Shown: positions 8,182 to 17,584 of the stretch, piece after piece | Numbering within the stretch: the first letter of the stretch is position 1 | How the letters are laid out: every line of letters begins with the position of its first letter | Source of the DNA: Bacteroidales bacterium UBA2939 | GTDB taxonomy: Bacteria; Bacteroidota; Bacteroidia; Bacteroidales; P3 | Assembly: GCA_002349055.1 (NCBI GenBank) | Contig: DECD01000014.1 | Location: 54,410-118,409 of the forward strand | DNA length: 64,000 nt | Reading direction: 5' to 3' | The notes under the pieces: generated by a model | What the model saw: only the letters and a program-made list of their open reading frames with translations | Database searches by the model: none | What the model was told of the DNA's origin: nothing | Translations under genes and position numbers: made by a program

Positions 8182-9606
8182 TTATTTGTCTTTCATCAAA
8201 GCCTGGAAGATGGTCTCCAGAATGTCTGCATTGAGTTTCTTGGCCAGGAACTTATGGTCTTCGTTGTCCACAAGATAGATTTGCGGCGTGGTCTGTACAT
8301 CGTACACCTCGCGCCAGTCGACATTGGCCTCGGCACCGTTGAGGTGCACCCAGCGCGGGTCAGTCATCTGGTGGTCGACAAGGAAGGTCTTCCATTTGGC
8401 GAGGGTCTGCTCGTCGGGTTCGGTGAGGATGGCGAAGGCCGTGACATCCAACAAGTCGGCATACTTCTCATACGTCTTGTAGACCGCCGGGATGATGTCG
8501 CGACAATGGCCGCAGGTGGGGCTCCAGAAGAGGAGCAGCGTGTAGCGGCCGGGCATGTGGTGGAGCGAATGGGGAGTGTGGACGGTGTCGAAGAGGATAA
8601 GCTCGGGTGCGACCCTGCCCACCAGCAGCTTCTCCCATTTGTTGGCACGGGCAATCTGCTCGTCGATGGTCGACGGCTCAAGTCCCTGCACCTTGCCAGT
8701 GGCGAAATAGCGCTGCACAAGGTGGACATAGACCTCGTCATAAACCATGATACGGCTCTGGAGATAGTGCTGCGTCAGGTTGAGAATCAACCATCTGTAG
8801 ACCTGCGGGGCCGGTTCGGCACGGTCGATGACCCTATCGAGCAAGGGGCAGATGACATCGGGCGGTGTGCGACCCAGAAGTTTGTCGACATACTCCATCA
8901 CACGGTCGTAGAAGACGGACTTGGGGGTGCGGAGGATGAAGTCGTCGTTGAGCGGCATATTGTCGAAGAAATGGAGCTGATACCATTCATAGCGCTCCTG
9001 ATCGGTCATCTTGCTGCCGTCGGCTTTCTCCTTCGGTATATCCACATCCTTGGTAGCCAGCATCATACGCGACAGCATACAATCGGGATATTGGTTGATG
9101 TAGGCCATGCGGATGCTGTCCAGACGGTGTCGTTGGGCGGGAATGAAAACAGTGTTGAACTCAACCGAGTCCATCGTATTCTTTGCCGTCTCGAACTCCT
9201 GGTAGAACACCTCGTTGACTCGGTTGAAGTTGAAGAACAACTCGTTTTCCCTCGACCCTTTGGCGGTCATGCCAAGCTTCCAGTTCTCGTTATCGGTGCT
9301 GAGGGTGTAACGCTGTTTTTCGCGGTAGACGACAAACTCGACAAAGCGGTCTTTGTTGTTGGTGATATAGTAGAGGCCTGGGTCCAGCTCGCGGTCACCC
9401 TCGAATACGAATTTGCCCTTGCCATTATTGACGGCAGAGTCACAGAAAAACTTATACTGAGCCAGATAGTAGCCCATGTATAGCAGCGAATCCTTGTTCC
9501 CCTCGGCGATGAATGTGATTTTATAGCTATCCTTGGCGGCGAACGCGGCCGTGGGCAGGAGCATCAGCGTGATGAGGATTGACAAGATTGAAAAAGAGTG
9601 TCTCAT
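8182..9606 (-). CDS. Exported thioredoxin-like (TlpA/AhpC-type) protein with N-terminal DUF-type region
   Basis: 474 residues. A signal peptide (about 1-23) leads into a beta-rich N-terminal region resembling DUF4369, then a long helical middle part (about 120-330, DUF5106-like). The C-terminal thioredoxin fold (about 335-474) carries the active site CGHC in FWSPTCGHCRDIIP, and the cis-Pro loop QTTPQIYLVD. Such periplasmic proteins in Bacteroidota are thought to reduce or isomerise disulfides; the substrate is unknown. It sits between mnmE and the M3 peptidase gene in the same orientation, 80 nt after mnmE. The middle domain names are recollection, not a search result. Confidence 0.82.
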   Translation of the reverse strand: MRHSFSILSILITLMLLPTAAFAAKDSYKITFIAEGNKDSLLYMGYYLAQYKFFCDSAVNNGKGKFVFEGDRELDPGLYYITNNKDRFVEFVVYREKQRYTLSTDNENWKLGMTAKGSRENELFFNFNRVNEVFYQEFETAKNTMDSVEFNTVFIPAQRHRLDSIRMAYINQYPDCMLSRMMLATKDVDIPKEKADGSKMTDQERYEWYQLHFFDNMPLNDDFILRTPKSVFYDRVMEYVDKLLGRTPPDVICPLLDRVIDRAEPAPQVYRWLILNLTQHYLQSRIMVYDEVYVHLVQRYFATGKVQGLEPSTIDEQIARANKWEKLLVGRVAPELILFDTVHTPHSLHHMPGRYTLLLFWSPTCGHCRDIIPAVYKTYEKYADLLDVTAFAILTEPDEQTLAKWKTFLVDHQMTDPRWVHLNGAEANVDWREVYDVQTTPQIYLVDNEDHKFLAKKLNADILETIFQALMKDK

Positions 9607-9686
9607 TTATTTTTTGTTTTTATGATTCCTTACTATATATATAGAGTGCGAATAGTCGTTTTTGGCTCACATTTTAACTTTTTTTT

Positions 9687-10985
9687 TCATTTCCCGATGC
9701 AGAAGCGTCCAAAGACATTACCCAGCATCTCCTCCGAGGTCACCTCGCCTGTGATGGTGCCGAGGTGGTAGAGCGCATCGCGCAGGTCGACGGCCACAAG
9801 GTCGGCCGGTATTCCGCCATCCAACCCTTGCGCGACAGCATCAAGAGCTTGTTTCACACGGCCAAGCGCCTCATAGTGGCGAGCGTTGGTCAGCATGATG
9901 TCATTCTCTTTTCCCATCCGGGAGCGGAAGGTGTCAATAATCTTTTGCTTGAGAGCATCAAGGCCATAGCCGGTCTTGGTGGAGATGAACAGCTCCCCTA
10001 CCCTTTCGACCGCCGTGGGGATGTCGGCTTTGGTATGCACCACGAAGAAGGTCTTGTCGGCAAGGTCGATGTCGGGCTCCGTCCACGGCGTGGTGGCATC
10101 GTGGAGGTAGAGCACTATGTCGGCCTGTGCCACAGCCTTGCGGCTGCGTTCCACACCCAGTGTTTCCACCTGGTCGTCACTATGGCGAAGACCAGCGGTG
10201 TCGATAAAGCGGAAGGTGATGCCGTCGAGGGTGAGTGTCTCCTCGATGGTGTCGCGCGTGGTGCCGGGTAGGTCGCTCACGATGGCGCGGTCGTCGCCCA
10301 GCAAGGCGTTGAGCAGCGACGACTTGCCGGCATTGGGCTTGCCGACAATGGCCACCGGCACACCCCGTTTGATGGCGTTGCCCAGACTGAACGAGGCGAT
10401 TAGAGTGGAAATCTGAAAGTGTAAAGTGGAAAGTATTTTTCGTAGTTGGGAGCGGTCGGCAAACTCCACATCCTCTTGCGAGAAATCCAGCTCCAGTTCG
10501 AGCAGGCTGGTAAAATCCAGCAGCTGCTGTCGCAGCTCCTTGAGTTTCTGCGCATATCCGCCCCGCAGCTGGCTTACCGCCAGACGGTGCTGTGCGGGGG
10601 TCACAGAGTCGATGAGGTCGGCAACAGCCTCGGCCTGCGACAGGTCGAGCCTGCCATTGAGGAAGGCCCTGCGGGTAAACTCGCCGGCCTCGGCCAGCCG
10701 TGCGCCATCGTCGACAAGGGTTTGCAGCAGCGCCTGCTGCACATAGAGTGACCCGTGGCATGAGATTTCCACCGTCGGCTCGCCCGTATAACCCTTGGGG
10801 AAATAGGTCGCCACCACATCGTCCAGCTCGTCGAATCGACAATATACAGCGTGGTGTGAAGCCAAGGTTTTTACCGACAAGTGACGTAGTGCAATGGCCA
10901 ACGCCTCGTCGCCCGACAGCCGGGCCACGGCGATGCCGCCCACCCCGCGAGGGGTGGATATTGCCACTATAGTATCACTCTTCAT
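9687..10985 (-). CDS. mnmE: tRNA uridine-5-carboxymethylaminomethyl modification GTPase MnmE
   Basis: 432 residues, slightly short of the usual 450-460. With MnmG it modifies U34 of certain tRNAs. Landmarks: N-terminal folate-binding part beginning DTIVAISTPRGVGGIAVARLSG-type sequence, the GTPase P-loop GKPNAGKSS (about 216-224), switch region PGTTRD, DTAGLR, and the C-terminal CIGK that carries the catalytic Cys. The G4 motif reads HTKAD rather than NKxD. In the helical region before the GTPase, about residues 187-201 (KILSTLHFQISTLIA) are encoded by a repetitive AGTGGAAA-rich stretch and look like an in-frame repeat insertion. The start overlaps the upstream membrane-protein gene by 11 nt. 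Confidence 0.93.
   Translation of the reverse strand: MKSDTIVAISTPRGVGGIAVARLSGDEALAIALRHLSVKTLASHHAVYCRFDELDDVVATYFPKGYTGEPTVEISCHGSLYVQQALLQTLVDDGARLAEAGEFTRRAFLNGRLDLSQAEAVADLIDSVTPAQHRLAVSQLRGGYAQKLKELRQQLLDFTSLLELELDFSQEDVEFADRSQLRKILSTLHFQISTLIASFSLGNAIKRGVPVAIVGKPNAGKSSLLNALLGDDRAIVSDLPGTTRDTIEETLTLDGITFRFIDTAGLRHSDDQVETLGVERSRKAVAQADIVLYLHDATTPWTEPDIDLADKTFFVVHTKADIPTAVERVGELFISTKTGYGLDALKQKIIDTFRSRMGKENDIMLTNARHYEALGRVKQALDAVAQGLDGGIPADLVAVDLRDALYHLGTITGEVTSEEMLGNVFGRFCIGK
10400..10440. repeat. In-frame repeat insertion within mnmE
   Basis: AGTGGAAATCTGAAAGTGTAAAGTGGAAAGT-type sequence (GTGGAAA units) inside the coding region, unlike the GC-rich codons on both sides. It encodes the STLHFQISTLI segment. 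It resembles the short AAGT/GGAA microrepeats of the intergenic regions. Confidence 0.55.
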
Positions 10986-11478
10986 TCTTGCTTTCAGCGA
11001 TATAACGGTCTCCGTAAAGATTCTTCATCTCCTCGTCGGTCAACCCCAGGTCGACTTTCACCTTGTAGATGTTGGGATAGGCGAGGAAGAGCATCAACAC
11101 CGTGACCATAGCCAGCATCAGCAGCACATTCTGTCCCGAGAGAAGCATCATGAGGCAGAGCACCACCACAACAACAAAGATGGAAAGGAACAGCGAGCGG
11201 ATATAAGAGGCATAGCCTGTCACCTTGTCCTCGAGCTTTTCGCTCTGACGCAGACGCGGCACCTGCTTGCGGATGACCAGCAGCGCCATGCTCACCGACA
11301 GCACCGCCAACACGCTGCCGGCAATGAGCATCCAGCGGTTGACATACGGTGTCTGTCCCTCGAAACGCCAAGGGCTGGCATATTGGAACAAACCGGCAAC
11401 AATCACTACGCCGACCGACCCCCAAAGGCCCATCTGCGAGCTACGCTTTATCGATTGTGTTTCTTTTTCTAACATCAC
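10975..11478 (-). CDS. Four-helix membrane protein of unknown function
   Basis: 167 residues with four hydrophobic segments (about 19-35, 50-66, 93-112, 115-135) and a charged C-terminal tail (DLGLTDEEMKNLYGDRYIAES). I do not recognise the family. It follows uvrA with no gap: the uvrA stop TAA is immediately followed by GTG ATG, so either GTG 11478 or ATG 11475 is the start, and translation is probably coupled. Its 3' end overlaps mnmE by 11 nt. Position in a repair/tRNA-modification gene run gives no clear functional hint. Confidence 0.75.
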   Translation of the reverse strand: MMLEKETQSIKRSSQMGLWGSVGVVIVAGLFQYASPWRFEGQTPYVNRWMLIAGSVLAVLSVSMALLVIRKQVPRLRQSEKLEDKVTGYASYIRSLFLSIFVVVVVLCLMMLLSGQNVLLMLAMVTVLMLFLAYPNIYKVKVDLGLTDEEMKNLYGDRYIAESKNEE

Positions 11479-14244
11479 TTAGTTATTTAGTTTCAAATAT
11501 TTTGCAGTATAAGATTCCTTGCATTTCACCAAATCCTCGGGCGTACCGGCAAAGACCACGTTGCCACCTTTGTCGCCACCCTCGGGACCCATGTCGATGA
11601 CCCAGTCGGCCACCTTGATGATGTCGTGGTGGTGCTCGATGACGACGATGCTGTGTCCACGCTCGATGAGGCGGTCGAATGCCGCCAGAAGTTTCTGTAT
11701 GTCATGGAAATGCAATCCCGTCGAAGGCTCGTCGAAGATGAACATCATGGGCTGCTCAGCCTCGCCCTTGACCAGGTAGGAAGCCAGCTTGATGCGCTGA
11801 CATTCGCCGCCGGAGAGCGAACTGGAGGACTGTCCCAGTTTCAGGTAGCCCAAGCCCACATCCTTCAGCGGCATGAGGCGGTTATAGATAGTGCGGGTCT
11901 CGTTGTCGTCGAAGAACTCCACGGCCTGGTCCACAGTCATCTCCAGGATGTCGCTGATGGTCTTGCCGCGGTATTGCACCTCCAACGCCTCCTCCTTGTA
12001 ACGGCTTCCGTGGCACTCGTCGCAGAGCAGATGCACATCGCTCATAAACTGCATGCTGACGGTGACATATCCCTCACCCTGGCAGTTCTCGCAGCGGCCA
12101 CCCTCGACGTTGAACGAGAAGAAACCGCTCTTGTAGCCGCGAGTCTTCGCCAACGGCTGCTTGGCATAGAGGGCGCGCACCTCGTCGAAGACTTTCATAT
12201 AGGTGGCGGGATTACTGCGCGAGGAACGTCCGATGGGGTTCTGGTCCACCATCTCGACAGCCGCAATGCGGCGCACGTCGCCTTCCATAGCCACGCAACT
12301 GCCCACATAGTCGGGAGCGCCGTCGAAACGGTGCTGCAACACGTCGTAGAGCACCCTGCGAACCAGGCTCGTCTTGCCCGAGCCCGACACACCCGTCACC
12401 ACCGTCAACACGCCCAGCGGAATGTCGACATCGATATATTTCAGGTTGTTGCAATAGGCGCCCTGTATCGTGATGCGGTCGCGCCAAGGGCGACGGCTCG
12501 TAGGGACGGCAATGCTCTTGCGCCCAAGCAGGTAGTCGGCCGTGAGCGAGTTCTTGGCCTTGGCCAATGCCTTGGGTGCACCCGAGAAGACCACCTCGCC
12601 GCCCAGGCGTCCGGCGCCGGGGCCTATGTCTATCAGCCAGTCGGCAGCACGAATGATGTCCTCGTCGTGTTCCACCACGATGACTGTGTTGCCGAGGTCG
12701 CGCAGCTTGCGCAGCACATTGATTAGCTGGCCAGTATCGCGCGAGTGCAAGCCTATCGACGGCTCGTCGAGAATATACATCGAACCCACCAGCGAGCTGC
12801 CCAGCGAGGTGGCCAGGTTGATGCGCTGGCTCTCACCGCCGCTGAGGCTGTTGCTGGCACGGTTCAGCGTCAGGTAGCCCAGTCCCACCTCGACAAGGTA
12901 GGACAGGCGGTTCTTGATTTCAGTAAGCAAACGGGTGGTCATCTCCACCTCGTGAGGAAGCAGACGGCTCTCGATGTCGGCGAACCAGTCGACCAACGCC
13001 GATACCGGCATCTCCACCAACTCGCTGATGCTCTTGCCGTCCACCTTCACATATTCCGCGTCCTTACGCAGTCGGCGACCGTGGCAGTCGGGACAGGTCG
13101 TCTTGCCGCGGTAGCGGGCAAGCATGACGCGGTATTGTATCTTATAACTCTGGCTTTCAACCCACTTGAAAAATCCGTCAATGCCTTCCCACACCCCGTC
13201 GCCGTGCCACAGGATGTCTTTCTGTTCCGGCGTCAGGTTGTAGTAGGGCGTGTGGATGGGGAAATCGATGACGGCGGCGTGGCGGATAAACTCGCGTTTC
13301 ACATCCTGCATCTTGTCGCCGTTCCAGCACACCACGGCATTCTCATAGATGCTGCGGCTCTTGTTGGGAACCACCATGTTTTCGTCGATGCCGATGACGC
13401 TGCCGTAGCCCTGACAGGTGGGGCAGGCGCCGTAGGGGTTGTTGAACGAGAAGAAGTTGGGGTTGGGCTTCTCGAAGGTGATGCCGTCGGCCTCGAAACG
13501 ATTCGAGAACTCGGCACGCTGGCCGTCGCCCGACTGCACCACACATCCTCCCCTACCCTCGAAGAACGCGCCCTGCACACTCTCGCCCACACGCGACCGC
13601 TGCTCGTCATCCTCGTGGTGCAGCTCTATGCGGTCCACCACCAGCAGCACATCGGCAAGCGCCTCCTTGGTTTCCAGCACGTCCTCTATCCTCACTATCG
13701 TTCCCTTCACCATTACCCTCTGGTAGCCTTCCTGTTGCAGTATATCGAGCTGCGAACGCAACTGACGCTCCTTCGAGTCCTCCAATGGCGACATTATCAG
13801 CACCTTCACACCCTCTGCCAGCGACAGGATGTAATCGACCACATCGCTCACCGAGTGGCGCTTCACCTCGCAACCCGACACCGGCGAGAACGTGCGTCCC
13901 ACCCTGGCGTAGAGCAACTTCAGGTATTCGTAAATCTCGGTGCTGGTGCCCACGGTCGAACGCGGGTTCGAGGTGTTCACCTTCTGCTCGATGGCCACCG
14001 CCGGTGCCAGACCGTGGATATAATCCACATCGGGCTTCGACATGCGTCCCAAAAACTGGCGGGCATACGAGCTCAAACTCTCCACATAGCGGCGCTGGCC
14101 CTCGGCAAACAGTGTGTCGAAAGCCAGACTCGACTTGCCGCTTCCGCTCAGGCCGGTGATGACCACCAGCTTCCCTTGCGGAATCTCCACGTCGATGTTC
14201 TTCAGGTTGTTGGCCCGCGCCCCTTTAATAACAATTTTGTCCAA
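11479..14244 (-). CDS. uvrA: Excinuclease ABC subunit A
   Basis: 921 residues, full length. UvrA is the damage-sensing ATPase of nucleotide excision repair, loading UvrB. It has two ABC ATPase halves: P-loops GLSGSGKSS (about residues 31-39) and GVSGSGKTS (about 613-621), and signature motifs NSLSGGESQRI (about 469) and SSLSGGECQRI (about 806). Zinc-binding pairs are visible: CPTC/CPDC (about 275-280 and 385) in the first half, and CENC/CDEC (about 710 and 735) in the second. It is followed with no gap by a membrane-protein gene and preceded by an exported-protein gene 15 nt away. No sign of the shorter UvrA2 type. Confidence 0.97.
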   Translation of the reverse strand: MDKIVIKGARANNLKNIDVEIPQGKLVVITGLSGSGKSSLAFDTLFAEGQRRYVESLSSYARQFLGRMSKPDVDYIHGLAPAVAIEQKVNTSNPRSTVGTSTEIYEYLKLLYARVGRTFSPVSGCEVKRHSVSDVVDYILSLAEGVKVLIMSPLEDSKERQLRSQLDILQQEGYQRVMVKGTIVRIEDVLETKEALADVLLVVDRIELHHEDDEQRSRVGESVQGAFFEGRGGCVVQSGDGQRAEFSNRFEADGITFEKPNPNFFSFNNPYGACPTCQGYGSVIGIDENMVVPNKSRSIYENAVVCWNGDKMQDVKREFIRHAAVIDFPIHTPYYNLTPEQKDILWHGDGVWEGIDGFFKWVESQSYKIQYRVMLARYRGKTTCPDCHGRRLRKDAEYVKVDGKSISELVEMPVSALVDWFADIESRLLPHEVEMTTRLLTEIKNRLSYLVEVGLGYLTLNRASNSLSGGESQRINLATSLGSSLVGSMYILDEPSIGLHSRDTGQLINVLRKLRDLGNTVIVVEHDEDIIRAADWLIDIGPGAGRLGGEVVFSGAPKALAKAKNSLTADYLLGRKSIAVPTSRRPWRDRITIQGAYCNNLKYIDVDIPLGVLTVVTGVSGSGKTSLVRRVLYDVLQHRFDGAPDYVGSCVAMEGDVRRIAAVEMVDQNPIGRSSRSNPATYMKVFDEVRALYAKQPLAKTRGYKSGFFSFNVEGGRCENCQGEGYVTVSMQFMSDVHLLCDECHGSRYKEEALEVQYRGKTISDILEMTVDQAVEFFDDNETRTIYNRLMPLKDVGLGYLKLGQSSSSLSGGECQRIKLASYLVKGEAEQPMMFIFDEPSTGLHFHDIQKLLAAFDRLIERGHSIVVIEHHHDIIKVADWVIDMGPEGGDKGGNVVFAGTPEDLVKCKESYTAKYLKLNN

Positions 14245-14259
14245 TGCCTTCCCTCTCCA

Positions 14260-15750
14260 CTATTCAAGTTTCAACTCAACCAGACGCGACTTCTTGCCGT
14301 TGCGGGTCATCATCATCACGCTGCCGTCCTCTCGCTTCGAGGCAGCCACAAGCATGTGCTTCGTCTTCTTCTCGAGCACCGTCTTGGTCACGTCGCCATT
14401 CTCGGCCACCCTGTAGAGCACCAGGTTGCACTTGTCGTCTCCCAGCTCCAAATCCTTGGATTCCTTGGCGATATCGTATTCCGCAGGCTCTTTGGGATGC
14501 TCCGATTTCAGCAGGCACAGGGTGTCGCCCTGCGCAAAGAGGGCTATATACAGGCCGTCGTTCTCTTTCTTCTCAAAGTCGTTACGGCGCAGGTTGCGCG
14601 TCCATCTCACCTCGCCGTCGGCATCCATCGCCAGCAGGTGGATTCCCTGGGCGAAATGGGTGGTCGACACCGTGCCGTTGGCGTTGGTGTAGCGCAACAC
14701 ATAGCGGTGGCCGCAGGCCAGCACCGAGCCGTAGGGCATCGCAACACTCGCCAGAGGGGTCACAAAGGGAACCTCGCTGTCGCGCTGCACCTTCTTGGTC
14801 TTCTTGTTCAGCAGTATGTTCACATCCTCGTTCTGGAACGGACGCAGGATGAACTTCGTAATCGTCGCCGAGTCGATGTCGAAAGCCATCGACAGCGTGC
14901 CTCCGATGAGGTTGTCTTCGGGGTCGCTCTTGATGGGCGAGAAGAGGCCCGCACATATCATCTTGCGGTCCATAATGTTCACAATCTGCATGTCTTCCAC
15001 CCGCTCGCTGTTTATCTTCAGCACATAGCTGTCGCCCGTCTCTCCCGAGATGACATTCATCGTGAACCTCACTTCGATACCATTCTGCTCATAACCCAAG
15101 GTCAACATCTCGCCATCGTTCGACACCGCCATACGGCTCGTTGTCCCCACGGGGAACTCCTTGCGCCACAGCTCGTTCATCTCGCGGTCGAACATCGTGG
15201 CCTCGGCCTCATATTTCCTTTTCTCGGTAAACTGCTGCAACGTGAGCAATCCCATGTATTCGCCGTCTGCACTCACCGCGCCCCACACATAGGTGTGGTC
15301 GCCTTTCTCCATCGTGCACTGGTACAGCGTGTCCAGCGCGCCGCCCACCAGCTGCAGGCTGTCCATGTCCACCGTGGCGGCCAGCACCACGGTCTTCCGG
15401 GCATTGCTGCTGTCCACGAGAATCACATGGGCAAAGGCGCCGTCGATGGCCGAGGCCACAATCTTGCAGTCACCCGTCTGCGGCAGCTCCAGTCGGCCGT
15501 AATCCCTGAGGTGGAGGTCCACCGACACCACCTGCCAGTCGTCCTCGCGGACAAAAGTCTTGGGGCCGTTGTCTTCGCGTATCAGCCAGCAGTCGCGCTC
15601 ATCAAAACGGCCTATATACCAGCTGTTCTGCAATGCCTCGGCCTCTATATTCTTGCTTTCGTTGCCCTTGGCGACGGTCACCATGCCGCCCTGGGCCATC
15701 GCCGCGCTCCCCATCGCCAGGGTGGCCACAATCAGTAATAATTTCTTCAT
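14260..15750 (-). CDS. Exported protein of unknown function
   Basis: 496 residues. A signal peptide (MKKLLLIVATLAMGSAAMAQ, residues 1-20) is followed by a beta-rich chain with repeated short strands such as DGEMLTLGYEQNGIEV, GSVLACGHRYVLRYTNANG and DGSVMMMTRNGKKSRL, which suggests a beta-propeller-like fold. I do not recognise the family. It lies 11 nt downstream of porX and 15 nt upstream of uvrA, so all three are probably co-transcribed. The neighbour porX makes a cell-envelope role conceivable, but nothing in the protein proves it. Confidence 0.75.
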   Translation of the reverse strand: MKKLLLIVATLAMGSAAMAQGGMVTVAKGNESKNIEAEALQNSWYIGRFDERDCWLIREDNGPKTFVREDDWQVVSVDLHLRDYGRLELPQTGDCKIVASAIDGAFAHVILVDSSNARKTVVLAATVDMDSLQLVGGALDTLYQCTMEKGDHTYVWGAVSADGEYMGLLTLQQFTEKRKYEAEATMFDREMNELWRKEFPVGTTSRMAVSNDGEMLTLGYEQNGIEVRFTMNVISGETGDSYVLKINSERVEDMQIVNIMDRKMICAGLFSPIKSDPEDNLIGGTLSMAFDIDSATITKFILRPFQNEDVNILLNKKTKKVQRDSEVPFVTPLASVAMPYGSVLACGHRYVLRYTNANGTVSTTHFAQGIHLLAMDADGEVRWTRNLRRNDFEKKENDGLYIALFAQGDTLCLLKSEHPKEPAEYDIAKESKDLELGDDKCNLVLYRVAENGDVTKTVLEKKTKHMLVAASKREDGSVMMMTRNGKKSRLVELKLE

Positions 15751-15761
15751 AAACTTAGAAC

Positions 15762-17345
15762 TTAAAACTTAGAACTTAAAACTATAAACGGCACCATCAC
15801 CTCCTCCATCGACACGCCGCCGTGCTGGAAGGTGTTGGTGTAGTAACGCACATACTCGTTGTAGTTGTTGGGATAGGCGAAGAAGTCGCCCGCACGGCAG
15901 AAGATGTAGGGGCTCGTCACATGGCGCTTGGGCAGGAAAATCTTCTTCGGCTCCTTTACCTCGAAGACCTCTTTCGGGTTGTAATCCAACAGCCTGCCCT
16001 GCTTGTAGCGCAAGTTGACGCTGATGTCGCGGTCGCCTTTCACACGCACCGGGTGGTCAATCTTCACACTGCCGTGATCGGTGGTGATAATGACATTCAC
16101 CTCCTTCTCACTCAGCACCTTGATGATATCCAGCAGCGGAGAATGTTCCATCCACGAGAGGGTCACACTGCGGTAGGCCTTCTCGTCCTCGGCCAGCTCG
16201 CGCACAATGTCGCTGTCGGTGCGCGCATGACTCAACATATCGATGAAGTTATAGATGATGACATTCAAGTCGTTGCGCATCAGCTCGGGCAGGCGGTCGA
16301 CCAGCTTCTTGCCGTATTGCGCGTTGAGCACCTTGTTGTACGAGGTCTTCAGGTTCAGCCCGTTGCGGCGCAGGTTCTCGCACAGCAGCTCGTGCTCGTA
16401 CTGGTTCTTCCAGCCCTCCTCGTCTTCGTTCACCCAGTATTGCGGGTACATCCTTTCTATCTCGCTGGGCATCAAGCCCGCGAACATCGCGTTGCGGGCA
16501 AACTGCGTCGTCGTCGGCACAATGGTGTAGTATATCTCGTCGCGCTCCGTGCGCAAGTACTGCTCCACCAGCGGCTGCACCATCTTCCACTGGTCGTAGC
16601 GGAAGTTGTCGATGACTATCAGGAACGTACTCTTCACTCCCCCTCGCCCATTGGAGAGGGGGCTGGGGGGTGAGGCCAATAAAGGCATCATCCTCTCTTT
16701 CAGCACCGAAGGCGACATCAGGGGCTTCTCCTTCGCGCCATTCAACCAGTCGACATAGTTCTCCTCGTAGAAGCGGCAGAACTGGCGGTTGGCCTCTTCT
16801 TTCTGCGACATGAATATCTCGTGGATATTCTCGTCTTCGCTCGGCGCAAGTTCCAAATCCCAGTAGACGAGCTTTTTGTAAATTTCCTTCCACTCCTCGG
16901 CGTCCAATCGGCCGCCAATCTGCATGCCTATCTCGCGGAACTGCTGCTGGTAGTTCATCGTCGAGTGCTCGCTTTGCAGACGCTTGCGCTCGGTGTGTTT
17001 CTTCACCGTCAGCCATATCTGGTTGGGGTTCACCGGCTTGATGAGGTAGTCGCTGATTTTGCCGCCCAGGGCATCCTCCATGATGTGTTCCTCCTCGCTC
17101 TTGGTAATCATCACCACCGGCAGCTGCGGCCAGCGCTCCTTGATGCGGCGCAGGGTGTCGATGCCGCTCAATCCCGGCATCTGCTCGTCGAGAAACACCA
17201 TGTCGGGCACCTGCTCTTCCAGTATGTCCAGCGCGTCGCTGCCACTCTGCACAGGCACCACGTCGCATCCTTTCTCCTTGAGAAACAATATGTGGGGCTT
17301 CAACAGCTCAATCTCGTCATCGGCCCAAAGTATCGTCGTCTGCAT
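15762..17345 (-). CDS. porX: PorX-type response regulator (receiver plus PglZ-like alkaline phosphatase domain)
   Basis: 527 residues. The N-terminal receiver (1-120) has ILWADDE, the phosphoacceptor Asp in MVFLDEQMPG (about residue 53), ITKSEEE and the Lys in DYLIKPVN. After a helical linker comes a PglZ-type domain (about 220-527) with STFLIVIDNFRYDQW and VNVIITTDHGSVKIDHPV. PorX is a known regulator of the type IX secretion system in Bacteroidota, acting with PorY and a sigma factor. The linker contains SPPSPLSNGRGGVKS (about residues 226-240), encoded by a repeat also found between genes (16636-16680). It heads the run with the exported protein and uvrA. Confidence 0.93.
   Translation of the reverse strand: MQTTILWADDEIELLKPHILFLKEKGCDVVPVQSGSDALDILEEQVPDMVFLDEQMPGLSGIDTLRRIKERWPQLPVVMITKSEEEHIMEDALGGKISDYLIKPVNPNQIWLTVKKHTERKRLQSEHSTMNYQQQFREIGMQIGGRLDAEEWKEIYKKLVYWDLELAPSEDENIHEIFMSQKEEANRQFCRFYEENYVDWLNGAKEKPLMSPSVLKERMMPLLASPPSPLSNGRGGVKSTFLIVIDNFRYDQWKMVQPLVEQYLRTERDEIYYTIVPTTTQFARNAMFAGLMPSEIERMYPQYWVNEDEEGWKNQYEHELLCENLRRNGLNLKTSYNKVLNAQYGKKLVDRLPELMRNDLNVIIYNFIDMLSHARTDSDIVRELAEDEKAYRSVTLSWMEHSPLLDIIKVLSEKEVNVIITTDHGSVKIDHPVRVKGDRDISVNLRYKQGRLLDYNPKEVFEVKEPKKIFLPKRHVTSPYIFCRAGDFFAYPNNYNEYVRYYTNTFQHGGVSMEEVMVPFIVLSSKF
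16636..16680. repeat. SPLxxGxGG-type palindromic repeat inserted in frame in porX
   Basis: CTCCCCCTCGCCCATTGG / AGAGGGGGCTGGGGGGTGAG matches the intergenic repeats at 48872-48912, 48974-49013 and 49361-49400. Inside porX it keeps the reading frame and encodes a Pro/Ser/Gly-rich linker. Confidence 0.75.
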
Positions 17346-17427
17346 ACAATTTTCTTTAATTATTTTTTACAATAACGAATCTATTATAAAAAAATTGTAT
17401 CCTCCAACAACAAAATAAATCCGAAAG

Positions 17428-17500
17428 ACCTACCACAACCCTACCAACCCCCTACCAACTCCTACCGCGGTAGGACTTGGTTAGGAGTTGGTAGGGAGTT
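17428..17500. repeat. CCTACCAACTCC palindromic repeat, copy 1
   Basis: Clusters of CTACCAACTCC face GGAGTTGGTAGGG around the perfect 14-nt core CCTACCGCGGTAGG (17461-17474). Other copies are at 35755-35830 and 52276-52333. This copy lies beyond the terminator of the T9SS-domain fragment. Confidence 0.85.
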
Positions 17501-17534
17501 GATAACTGGTTCATAGGTACTTAGCCCCAACCCA

Positions 17535-17561
17535 AAAGCACCCCTTCTCGAGGAGTGCTTT
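17535..17561 (-). terminator. Terminator hairpin after the T9SS sorting-domain fragment
   Basis: On the minus strand AAAGCACTCCTCGAGAAGG then GGTGCTTTTGGG: a GCAC-stem hairpin followed by Ts. It is the counterpart of the hairpin at 35695-35722 behind the intact BspA-like gene. Confidence 0.55.
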
Positions 17562-17584
17562 AGAAATGTTTCTATAGGATATAT

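Noticed and set aside
12745..15738. A 997-codon plus-strand frame
   Set aside because: It lies opposite uvrA and the exported protein gene; composition (His/Ala/Val/Gln-rich) is that of a mirror frame and it lacks any recognisable domain.
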